A program made the translations under genes and the position numbers. Source: an uncultured Bacteroidales bacterium (lineage in GTDB: Bacteria > Bacteroidota > Bacteroidia > Bacteroidales > Paludibacteraceae). From it: a stretch of 15,431 nt of DNA. The stretch is taken from positions 1 through 15,431 of the forward strand of contig CAMHEP010000023.1 of the NCBI GenBank assembly GCA_946184195.1, given 5' to 3'. Position 1 is the first letter of the stretch. The number at the start of each line of letters is the position of its first letter. Shown one piece after another: positions 1 to 6,935 of this stretch. The notes under the pieces were generated by a model. The model was given only the letters and a program-made list of their open reading frames with translations, had not been told where the DNA came from and searched no databases.

Positions 1-638
1 GTGAGGTTTTCCTCGGCGTGACACATCGTTTGGACCGTCCTACCACAGGTGTGGTACTCTTTGCCCGCACCTCCAAGGCACTCACGCGTCTCAATGATAT
101 GTTCCGTGAGAAAAGCTCTGTGAAGGAATGGACTGGTGATTCGACATCGATTATTCACAAGACGTATTGGGCTATCGTAGAGGGATGTCCCGCTCTGCCT
201 CAAGCACGGCTGGAGCATTGGCTGAAACGCAATGAAGCTCAGAATAAGTCCTACGTGGTCAATCATTATAATCCTGCGCTTCCATCGGCTAAGAACAGCA
301 ACTACGAAGCGCCGAAGCGTGCTGTTTTGGATTATCGTGTCTTGGCGCGTGGAGAGCATTATTCCCTTGTGGAGGTTGATTTGCTCACCGGACGGCATCA
401 CCAGATACGATGTCAGATGGCGGCTATCGGTTGTCCTGTCAAGGGGGACTTGAAATATGGTGCACGGCGCAGCAATCCGGACGGGGGGATCTGTCTGCAT
501 GCCTACCGTATCACCTTGCCGCATCCGGTGAAAAAGGACGAGAACGGAAAACCTTGCACGCTGACTATTACTGCTCCTGTGCCGACAACAGATATTTGGC
601 ATAAACTGAACATACTAAATGAACAAACGAAATCATAA
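1..638 (+). CDS. RluA-family pseudouridine synthase, 3' part
   Basis: The gene enters from outside the window; the frame is open from base 3. A GTG at 18 is only an internal valine, because the reading V-T-H-R-L-D-R-P-T-T-G needs the residues before it. HRLDRPTTG is the RluA/RluC/RluD catalytic motif, its Asp being the nucleophile that converts uridine to pseudouridine in RNA. Further family signatures follow: a KTYWAIVEG segment, then LLTGRHHQIRCQMAAIG with the conserved Arg, and HAYRITLPHP near the C-terminus. About ten extra residues lie between FREK and KTYW, where family members normally run straight through. The rRNA or tRNA target cannot be assigned from sequence. The stop lies 12 bp before the pectate lyase start, so the two are probably cotranscribed. 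Confidence 0.93.
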   Translation, partial: EVFLGVTHRLDRPTTGVVLFARTSKALTRLNDMFREKSSVKEWTGDSTSIIHKTYWAIVEGCPALPQARLEHWLKRNEAQNKSYVVNHYNPALPSAKNSNYEAPKRAVLDYRVLARGEHYSLVEVDLLTGRHHQIRCQMAAIGCPVKGDLKYGARRSNPDGGICLHAYRITLPHPVKKDENGKPCTLTITAPVPTTDIWHKLNILNEQTKS

Positions 639-650
639 TCTACATACACA

Positions 651-2318
651 ATGAAACGACAAATGTTACTAACAATGGCGGTGCTGATTACCGCAATGAC
701 GATGGCTCAGCAGACTATTGTCTACCAGCCTATGACTGAACCGCAAGATACCATCCTTGCTTTCCCGGGAGCAGAGGGTTTTGGTAAGTATGTGAGTGGT
801 GGACGGGGCGGAAAAGTAGTCTATGTCACCAATCTCAATGATAGTGGAGAGGGAAGTCTCCGCTGGGCTGTACAGCAATATCCCGACGAACCTCTTACTG
901 TGTTATTTGCCGTCACAGGAGAGATTTGTCTACAGTCTGATATCCGTATAAGTCGTAAGAACTATACTATTGCCGGTCAGTCTGCTCCGGGTATGGGTAT
1001 CGTCATCACGCATAACAAGGTGAACCTCGGTAATAGCGAGAATTTTATTCTTCGGAACATTCGTTTTCGTGTGGGTAATGCGACGGCTTCTGGAGCTTTC
1101 TGTAAAGAGAATGCTTTGGGAGCAGAGAATTGCTCGAACTTCATTTTAGATCACTGTGATTTTGGCTGGTCTGCTGAGGAAAACATCAATACCTTCGATG
1201 GCCACATGTTTACCGTGCAATATTGTATCGTGCATGAAGGACTCTATAGTTCCGGGCACCCTAAGGGAGCACGTGGTTATGGTTGCCAATGGGGGGGCTC
1301 TCCCGCTACCTATCATCATAATCTGTTAGCGCACAATAATGGTCGTTCTTGTCGTTTCAATGGAGCACGCAATAACGATAGAGTTGTCTACTTGGATTAT
1401 ATTAACAACGTGAATTTCAACTATTATGGCGGTAGTTCCGGATGCCATGGTGGCGAGAATACATGCGATGATAAATACTATAATGGTATGAACTCAGGAC
1501 ACGAGGTTAATTTTATTAACAACTACTATATCAAGGGACCCAATACCACCAATACACGTCTGTTTGTTGTAGCGGACGAAAAACGAAGCAGTGGTGCTGC
1601 AAGCCGTGGAGCCAGCCAATGGTACATAAATGGTAATATCTTTGAGGGTGAACCTAATGCCACGAATGATAACTGGAGTGCTGTGACTATCAAGACATAT
1701 AGCAAGGATGATGCTCGGGTGGATACGCTCATACGTACCCAAACACCTTGGTGGGATTGCAATGAGGATGCCTCTGTTGTGTATGGGCATTATAACTTCG
1801 ACCTATATGCTTATGCCGCTGGTTCTTACCAGTCTGCCACGGATGCTTTCCAGACCGTGTTGGATACCGTGGGCTGTTTCCCCCGTGACCATGTGGAGAA
1901 GAGGCTGATTAACGAAACGCAAACGAATACCTTTACGTATACCGGAAGTGTTGGTAAAAAGAAGGGCGTTATTGATACTCCTTCTGACGCCGAAGGCTTC
2001 TATGCCTACACCGTTGTACCCCCCTATGCCGACACGGATGCCGACGGTATGCCGGATTTCTGGGAAACCGCTCACGGCATGAATCCTGCTGTCGCTGACC
2101 AGAATACGCGTGATGCTGTTACTGGCTATACCATGTTGGAGGTGTATCTCGATTGGGCTATGCACAACAAACAGCCCATGGACGACGGCTATTCAGACCT
2201 TACAGATGCAGAGAATGTCTATATCCATACTCCTGCTACGCGGTACATGCTGCAGGGGCAGGTAATGATTGACCATGAGGGAAAGAAATACGATGTCACC
2301 GGTAGAAGAGTAGAGTAA
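651..2318 (+). CDS. Secreted pectate lyase-like protein (PL1-type beta-helix)
   Basis: 555 residues. Residues 1-19 form a signal peptide ending TAMTMAQ. The mature protein starts with the FPGAEGFGKY-SGGRGGKVVYVTNLNDSGEGSLR signature of Bacteroidota PL1-type pectate lyases, continues with TIAGQSAPG and FILRNIRFR beta-helix rungs, and is rich in Asn ladders (NNVNFNYYGG, NFINNYYI). Near residues 460-472 is DTDADGMPDFWE, a calcium-binding-type loop common at the end of these lyases. Family members cleave polygalacturonate by beta-elimination; substrate specificity is inferred, not shown. The last 22 residues (GQVMIDHEGKKY-DVTGRRVE) form a short sorting-like tail shared with the subtilase at 10593-11648. 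It lies 12 bp behind a pseudouridine synthase and overlaps the next gene by one base (TAATG). No SusC/SusD or other polysaccharide-utilisation genes accompany it in the window. Confidence 0.88.
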   Translation: MKRQMLLTMAVLITAMTMAQQTIVYQPMTEPQDTILAFPGAEGFGKYVSGGRGGKVVYVTNLNDSGEGSLRWAVQQYPDEPLTVLFAVTGEICLQSDIRISRKNYTIAGQSAPGMGIVITHNKVNLGNSENFILRNIRFRVGNATASGAFCKENALGAENCSNFILDHCDFGWSAEENINTFDGHMFTVQYCIVHEGLYSSGHPKGARGYGCQWGGSPATYHHNLLAHNNGRSCRFNGARNNDRVVYLDYINNVNFNYYGGSSGCHGGENTCDDKYYNGMNSGHEVNFINNYYIKGPNTTNTRLFVVADEKRSSGAASRGASQWYINGNIFEGEPNATNDNWSAVTIKTYSKDDARVDTLIRTQTPWWDCNEDASVVYGHYNFDLYAYAAGSYQSATDAFQTVLDTVGCFPRDHVEKRLINETQTNTFTYTGSVGKKKGVIDTPSDAEGFYAYTVVPPYADTDADGMPDFWETAHGMNPAVADQNTRDAVTGYTMLEVYLDWAMHNKQPMDDGYSDLTDAENVYIHTPATRYMLQGQVMIDHEGKKYDVTGRRVE

Positions 2319-2863
2319 TGAATATCAAAACTTTTTATTTTAATCCATATCGCGAGGCTACGTATGTGGTCACCCGGGGGGAGCAGAAGCAATGTCTGAT
2401 TATTGATGCCGGACCCTATGGCGAGAAAGAGCAGCAGCGTCTGGCGGAATATATTTCGGTGGAAGGGCTGCAGCCTGTTGGATTGCTTATTACCCATACG
2501 CACCCCGACCATATATGCGGACTCGATTTCATCGAACGAACCTATTCGGTAAAGGCGATAATCTTCCCGATAGAAGGACCCTTAGCCGTTCCTGAGTGGA
2601 GTAGTCGCATAGAGGTGCTGCGTACACCCGGACACAAGGAGGACTGCGTATGCTACTATTTCCCCGATGAGAACACCCTTTTCACAGGAGATACTCTCTT
2701 TGAGGAGAGCATCGGACGTACCGACTTGCCGGGAGGCGATATGGGAACACTCCGACGTTCGTTGGCACGATTGATGACGCTGCCGGATAGTACGCGGGTA
2801 TATCCCGGTCATGGATTTCCGACTACCATTGCTCACGAACGACAATATAATCCTTTCCTGTAG
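2318..2863 (+). CDS. Metallo-beta-lactamase-fold hydrolase (glyoxalase II-like)
   Basis: 181 residues, single MBL domain, no signal peptide, so cytoplasmic. The metal ligands are visible: HTHPDH at 60-65, the His of TPGHKED at 106, Asp of GDTLF at 125 and His of YPGHG at 165. GRTDLPGGD and the ending TTIAHERQYNPFL match the short YcbL/GloB-like hydrolases, which act on thioesters such as S-lactoylglutathione. The glutathione-binding C-terminal domain of true glyoxalase II is absent, so the substrate is unknown. PGHKEDCVCY replaces the usual PGHTPGS stretch. Its ATG overlaps the pectate lyase stop (TAATG), implying coupled translation. It is the last gene of this operon and is followed by the terminator at 2882-2911. 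Confidence 0.92.
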   Translation: MNIKTFYFNPYREATYVVTRGEQKQCLIIDAGPYGEKEQQRLAEYISVEGLQPVGLLITHTHPDHICGLDFIERTYSVKAIIFPIEGPLAVPEWSSRIEVLRTPGHKEDCVCYYFPDENTLFTGDTLFEESIGRTDLPGGDMGTLRRSLARLMTLPDSTRVYPGHGFPTTIAHERQYNPFL

Positions 2864-2881
2864 AAAGAGCTTATGTTAATT

Positions 2882-2911
2882 AAAAAGAAGAGCTTTTTGG
2901 CTCTTCTTTTT
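2882..2911. terminator. Bidirectional intrinsic terminator between convergent operons
   Basis: An 11-bp perfect stem, AAAAGAAGAGC (2883-2893) with GCTCTTCTTTT (2900-2910), closes a 6-base loop. Seven to nine T follow on the plus strand and the A run at 2882-2886 gives a T run on the minus strand. It sits between the MBL hydrolase stop (2863) and the RsmG stop (2954), so it can end both converging transcripts. Confidence 0.9.
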
Positions 2912-2953
2912 TTATAGCAATCTTTAATCTCGAGGATTATTTATGTGGCAAGC

Positions 2954-3568
2954 TTATAGTGGCAGGTAGATAATCCGCTTCTCTTCGAACCACGGTGTGG
3001 GGAAGAAAGAGGCTATTTCTGTCACCTCTGCCAAGTTCCTGAATGGGTGAATTTCACCGGTCAGATTGCCACCTTTCAGGACGATGAGACCATTGGGCAT
3101 TGCGTTATGATGACGGTGATGAACGTTCTTGCGTACCAGTTTGACAAGGTCGGGTAGGGGCATGACTGCTCTACTGACCACAAAATCGTATTGACGCTTC
3201 TCCTCTTCTACTCGTTCTTGTATACAAACGACATTCTCCAACCCGATACGTTGTGCGATATCTTCTGCCACACGTATTTTCTTACCGATGGAATCGATAA
3301 GAGTGAACTTGCATTCGGGGAAAAGTATCGCCAAGGGTATACCCGGGAAACCGCCGCCTGTTCCTACATCCAATATCTCTGTACCGGGCTCAAAGGTGAT
3401 GAGCTTAGCGATAGCTATCGAATGGAGTAGGTGATGCTCCTCCAGATTGTCTATATCCTTACGCGAGATGAGGTTAATCTTCTCGTTCCATTCGGGATAT
3501 AAGACGCCAAGAGCAGCAAACTGCCCAGCCTGACGTTCTGTTAATGAAAAATAATCTTCGATCATCAT
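2954..3568 (-). CDS. rsmG: 16S rRNA (guanine-527-N7)-methyltransferase RsmG
   Basis: 204 residues, the usual length for RsmG (GidB). The S-adenosylmethionine-binding motif I is ILDVGTGGGFPGIPLAI at about 65-81, followed by FTLIDSIGKKIRV and the family motif VVSRAVMPLPDL. RsmG adds a methyl group to N7 of G527 in the 530 loop of 16S rRNA; loss commonly gives low-level streptomycin resistance. Two ATG codons stand in tandem at 3568 and 3565; either may be used. It is the last gene of the lipoprotein-ompA-yebC-rsmG operon. Only 32 bp separate it from the yebC stop, and most of that gap is a heptad repeat that ends six bases before the first ATG. No separate promoter is visible. Confidence 0.96.
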   Translation of the reverse strand: MMIEDYFSLTERQAGQFAALGVLYPEWNEKINLISRKDIDNLEEHHLLHSIAIAKLITFEPGTEILDVGTGGGFPGIPLAILFPECKFTLIDSIGKKIRVAEDIAQRIGLENVVCIQERVEEEKRQYDFVVSRAVMPLPDLVKLVRKNVHHRHHNAMPNGLIVLKGGNLTGEIHPFRNLAEVTEIASFFPTPWFEEKRIIYLPL

Positions 3569-3572
3569 AGGT

Positions 3573-3602
3573 CTTTTGACTTTCGACTTTTGACTTTCGA
3601 CT
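3573..3602 (-). repeat. Heptad tandem repeat at the yebC-rsmG junction
   Basis: Read on the minus strand, the last two bases of the yebC TAG stop begin four 7-bp units: AGTCGAA, AGTCAAA, AGTCGAA, AGTCAAA, then AG. Units alternate strictly, so it is also a perfect 14-bp duplication. It fills nearly the whole junction and stops just before the rsmG start. It shares the AAGT core and 7-bp period with the array before rlmD. Confidence 0.9.
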
Positions 3603-4320
3603 ATTCTGCTATATTGGTGAATACGTTTTGTACGTCCTCGTCCTCCTCAATCTTATCAATGAGTTTCTGAACCGACTCGCGCTCCTCGTCGGTGAGCGTC
3701 TTTTGGTCGTTAGGAATACGTACAAACTCGCACGACTGAATCTCAAAGCCGTTGTCTTCCAGATATTTCTGCATGCCGCTGTACTGGTCGAAGTCGCAGT
3801 AAATGACAATCGTGTTCTCTTCCTCATCGCGGTCGAGCTCTTCTACTCCGAAGTCAATGAGCTCCAACTCCAGCTCGTCAAGGTCTACTCCGTCTTTCAT
3901 CGTGACGGTGAAGCATGCCTTACGGTCGAATAGGAACTGCAGACAACCTTGTGTACCGAGGCTACCGCCATGTTTAGTGAAGTAGCTGCGGATGTTGGCA
4001 ACGGTACGCATGTGGTTGTCGGTGGCTGTCTCAATGAAGATGGCAACACCGTGAGGTCCGTAGCCTTCGTAGTTAATCTCCTTGTAGCCTTCGGACGATT
4101 TATCGGTTGCTTTCTTGATAGCTCTTTCGATATTCTCCTTGGGCATGTTCTCGCGTTTGCACTGCTGGATAAGCATTCTCAGACGCGGGTTGCTGTCAGG
4201 ATCGGCTCCGCCCTCACGAGCAGCAATAGTGATTTCTTTTCCCAGTTTGGTGAACGTGCGGGCCATGTGTCCCCAACGTTTCAGTTTTGTAGCTTTTCTG
4301 TATTCAAAAGCGCGTCCCAT
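3601..4320 (-). CDS. yebC: YebC/PmpR-family protein
   Basis: 239 residues, full length for the family. The N-terminal segment RWGHMARTFTKLGKEI, then REGGADPDSNPRLRMLIQ and RENMPKENIERAIKKAT, are the signature YebC helices, followed by YEGYGPHGVA and the GSLGTQGCLQFLFDRK segment. The acidic C-terminal half (LIDKIEEDEDV) is typical. Members were long annotated as DNA-binding regulators; later work on several bacteria links YebC proteins to relief of ribosome stalling at proline-rich stretches. Which role applies here cannot be read from sequence. It starts 51 bp after the ompA stop, with no promoter boxes in the gap, and lies in one operon with rsmG, which suits a translation-related role. Confidence 0.95.
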   Translation of the reverse strand: MGRAFEYRKATKLKRWGHMARTFTKLGKEITIAAREGGADPDSNPRLRMLIQQCKRENMPKENIERAIKKATDKSSEGYKEINYEGYGPHGVAIFIETATDNHMRTVANIRSYFTKHGGSLGTQGCLQFLFDRKACFTVTMKDGVDLDELELELIDFGVEELDRDEEENTIVIYCDFDQYSGMQKYLEDNGFEIQSCEFVRIPNDQKTLTDEERESVQKLIDKIEEDEDVQNVFTNIAE

Positions 4321-4371
4321 AATGTAATTTTGTTTTTGTTATACGTAATTATTGTTGTTTGTTCATCTTGT

Positions 4372-6915
4372 TTATTTCACGATTTCACCGTGTACTTCGC
4401 CGGTAGCCTTCACTTCCTCTTCTGCTGCTTTCTCAGCGGCAGCGGCAGCTGCCTCCTCTTTGGCTTTTTCCTCAGCGAGGTGCTCCTTGAGCAGTTCCTC
4501 ATCAGCGTGCTCATAGACAGTCTCTATATGGGTCTGCTCGAAGGTGATTTGGAATTCTACACGACGGTTCTCCTTACGTCCGGCAGCCGTCGAGTTGTCG
4601 GCGATAGGTTTCTCGTCGCCATAACCTACTGCAGTGAAGTTGTCAGCGTTGACTCCTTTCTGGACGAGATAGTCACGCACTGCCTCGGCACGTTTCTGAC
4701 TCAGTTTCTTGTTCGATGCAGCCTTACCTACATTGTCTGTATGACCTTGTACTTCAACGATGAAGGAGGGGTTCTCAATGAAGGTAGCGGCTATTTGGTC
4801 AAGCAGCGGGTAGGAGGCTTTCTTGATAGTGGCTTTGCCGGTCTCGAACTGGATACCTTGCATAGCCTTCTTCAATAGGTTCTTCACCTCGCGTTTCACC
4901 TCGGGACAGCCGCTGTTGTATGCGGGACCGGGTACATCAGGACATTGGTCTTTCCAGTCTGGTACCTTATCCCCGTCACTATCTATCTCGCATCCGAATT
5001 CATCTACATGTCCTTGAGCTTGAGCCGGAGTATGGGGGCAACGATCTTTCCAGTTGGGTACGCCGTCACCGTCCTCGTCGCCATCATCGATACATCCTTT
5101 TTTGTCAACCGTTGCGTGAGCTGCGATAGCCTCTGCCGGAGTAAACGGACATTCGTCCAGATAATCGGGTACACCGTCTCCGTCGCTATCCAGCGGACAA
5201 CCTTTCTCGTCCACCATGCCGCGAGCCTCTATCGGTGTGTTGGGGCAGTCGTCCAGGTAGTCGGGTACACCATCGCCGTCGCTATCGATAGCGCAACCCA
5301 CGGTGTCTACCATACCGTATGCTTTCTCGCTCGTCATCGGGCATTTATCCAGATAGTCGGGCACGCCGTCACCATCGCTGTCGATGGGGCAACCCAATTT
5401 GTCTACCTTCACGCCACGAGGTGTGCCGAGACACATATCTACGTCATCCCATACTTTGTCATGATCTTTATCCTTGCGGTTGGTCCCCCATACGATACTG
5501 AAACCGAGCAGTAGGTTCATTCCCTTACTCTTCTCGGGGATGTAGGCACCATCAGTAGCTTTGGCTCCATACGATGTGGGGATATAGTCCATGGCAAGCG
5601 TCATGTTGATACCGTCATAGGGCATAAAGCTTAAACCGGCACCGATGTTGCTGTATTTACCGTTGTTGAGCAGTGAATAGCTGACTGCTAAGTTGAACCA
5701 ATTGCACGGACGCAGTGCTGCACCGAATGTGACCTCTTCGTACAGTCTGTTGTTGAATAGGCGGGTGCGGCTCAATACGCCTATACCGACACGGTTTTGC
5801 CAGAAGTTGGCATCAACGCCTACATTGAGTTTGGCTGATACCATGCGGGTAAACACATGCTGACGGTCTGCGCCCTCAATGGCTTCCAGAGCATTCACAA
5901 GGTCTTTGCCTATGTCACCCATTAGTCCGTCGTTGCGTATACCGTTCAGGTTCTTATCGAAACCGGTGTACACGGTATCTAATGCCAACTGATATTTATC
6001 ACCGCCTGTCCAGGTGATGAACCCAAGGTCATTCAGTGCAGCGGTTATCTGTACTTGTGGGTGGGGCTTGTATGCCATACCTAAGTCTAATGCAGCACCG
6101 TAGCCGGACGGCTTGATAATCTTCATCACATCTACTTTCTCAAATCCGCCGGTGACAGCGTCCTTGATGTCACGATAATACATGTGGTCAGGCAGTCTCT
6201 CCTGCATGCCGAGCGGAAGGGCTACGTTCAGGGAGCCGCGTTGGCGAATGAGCATCTGTTGATGGGATGATTCTATGTTGAACTCGTTATTGTTGAGGTT
6301 GACATATGCGGTTCCGAGCAGTAACTTAACCTTACCACCGACGGTCCATTTGTCGTTAATCTTGTGGCTGTAGCCGCCGGCTATCTCGGTGTAGGCATCG
6401 CCCTGTATGCCAAACGAATTGAGATTGTAGCGGTTGATACCGTTCATGTCCTTCATGCCGCCGTCTAACGCAAATTCATAGAAGGACTTGGGTACGCTCA
6501 TGCCGTACTCTATTTTCTCCATGATGTTGATATGCACATAACCCTTTTGGTTCTTTAGACGGAAACCGAAACTTAACCAGTTGGTTGTTAGTTGACCGTC
6601 TACAAGAATCGTTTTACGCATCGCATTGAGTGCCTTTTGTTTGTCGGCATTAGGGTGCATCATCGTGATGGTGTTGCCGTTGGCATCGGTTTGGAAAATA
6701 TCGCTTACGGTGAGCGAGTTATTGCCGCTCCACATGCTGGTATAGCCCAGCGGTGAGAAGTTCACATATCCGTCCGATACGGGTTGCAACGCGGGGTTTA
6801 CTATATGGCGCATCGGTGCGTTCTCAAGGAAGTATAGAGTGCTCACTTCCTGTGCCCCTGCTGCCAGTGTCATGCCAAAAAAGATGGCAGCCATGAATAT
6901 ACGATTGGTCTTCAT
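4372..6915 (-). CDS. Outer membrane protein: DUF5723-like barrel, TSP3 repeats, OmpA domain
   Basis: 847 residues from the ATG at 6915, preferred because it gives a clean signal peptide (MKTNRIFMAAIFF...AGAQ) and has a strong Shine-Dalgarno sequence 7 bases upstream. An in-frame ATG at 6936 overlaps the upstream stop and would add seven residues. Residues about 24-480 resemble the DUF5723 barrel (start: MRHIVNPALQPVSDGYVNF). About 483-672 hold six calcium-binding TSP3-type repeats, core DSDGDGVPDYLD. Residues about 684-792 form the OmpA peptidoglycan-binding domain, with GHTDNVG and LSQKRAEAVRDYL. A 55-residue Glu/Ala/Lys tail follows, unusual because most such proteins end at RRVEF. Likely role: link between outer membrane and cell wall. 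Its partner lipoprotein is immediately upstream. Confidence 0.88.
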   Translation of the reverse strand: MKTNRIFMAAIFFGMTLAAGAQEVSTLYFLENAPMRHIVNPALQPVSDGYVNFSPLGYTSMWSGNNSLTVSDIFQTDANGNTITMMHPNADKQKALNAMRKTILVDGQLTTNWLSFGFRLKNQKGYVHINIMEKIEYGMSVPKSFYEFALDGGMKDMNGINRYNLNSFGIQGDAYTEIAGGYSHKINDKWTVGGKVKLLLGTAYVNLNNNEFNIESSHQQMLIRQRGSLNVALPLGMQERLPDHMYYRDIKDAVTGGFEKVDVMKIIKPSGYGAALDLGMAYKPHPQVQITAALNDLGFITWTGGDKYQLALDTVYTGFDKNLNGIRNDGLMGDIGKDLVNALEAIEGADRQHVFTRMVSAKLNVGVDANFWQNRVGIGVLSRTRLFNNRLYEEVTFGAALRPCNWFNLAVSYSLLNNGKYSNIGAGLSFMPYDGINMTLAMDYIPTSYGAKATDGAYIPEKSKGMNLLLGFSIVWGTNRKDKDHDKVWDDVDMCLGTPRGVKVDKLGCPIDSDGDGVPDYLDKCPMTSEKAYGMVDTVGCAIDSDGDGVPDYLDDCPNTPIEARGMVDEKGCPLDSDGDGVPDYLDECPFTPAEAIAAHATVDKKGCIDDGDEDGDGVPNWKDRCPHTPAQAQGHVDEFGCEIDSDGDKVPDWKDQCPDVPGPAYNSGCPEVKREVKNLLKKAMQGIQFETGKATIKKASYPLLDQIAATFIENPSFIVEVQGHTDNVGKAASNKKLSQKRAEAVRDYLVQKGVNADNFTAVGYGDEKPIADNSTAAGRKENRRVEFQITFEQTHIETVYEHADEELLKEHLAEEKAKEEAAAAAAEKAAEEEVKATGEVHGEIVK
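4921..5469 (-). repeat. Six TSP3-type calcium-binding repeats inside the OmpA-family gene
   Basis: The encoded protein has six units of about 30-37 residues, each with an acidic loop (DKDHDKVWDDVD, three of DSDGDGVPDYLD, DEDGDGVPNWKD, DSDGDKVPDWKD) followed by C-P and a G-C about 20 residues later. The three central units are near-identical also at DNA level. The paired cysteines per unit suggest a disulfide-braced, calcium-stiffened stalk between barrel and OmpA domain. Confidence 0.85.
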
Positions 6916-6921
6916 TGTTCG

Positions 6922-6931
6922 TCCTCCTTTT
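6922..6931 (-). promoter_or_regulatory. Shine-Dalgarno sequence deciding the ompA-type gene start
   Basis: On the minus strand AAAAGGAGGA lies with GGAGG ending 7 bases before the ATG at 6915. This is close to a perfect anti-Shine-Dalgarno match at ideal spacing. It lies between two candidate starts (6936 and 6915) and favours the inner one. Other gene starts in the window have A-rich leaders without such a site, as is usual in Bacteroidota. Confidence 0.75.
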
Positions 6932-6935
6932 GACA

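Noticed and set aside
18..20. GTG as start codon of the pseudouridine synthase
   Set aside because: It lies directly before the catalytic HRLD motif; a real enzyme needs the preceding domain, which lies outside the window.
4321..4371. Separate promoter for yebC-rsmG
   Set aside because: No TAnnTTTG box or TTTG at proper spacing on the minus strand in the gap.
3949..4878. A 309-codon open frame on the plus strand, antisense to yebC and the OmpA-family gene
   Set aside because: It is the mirror of well-supported coding sequence, crosses a gene junction, has no family motifs and shows Leu/Phe/Ser-rich composition typical of antisense frames.
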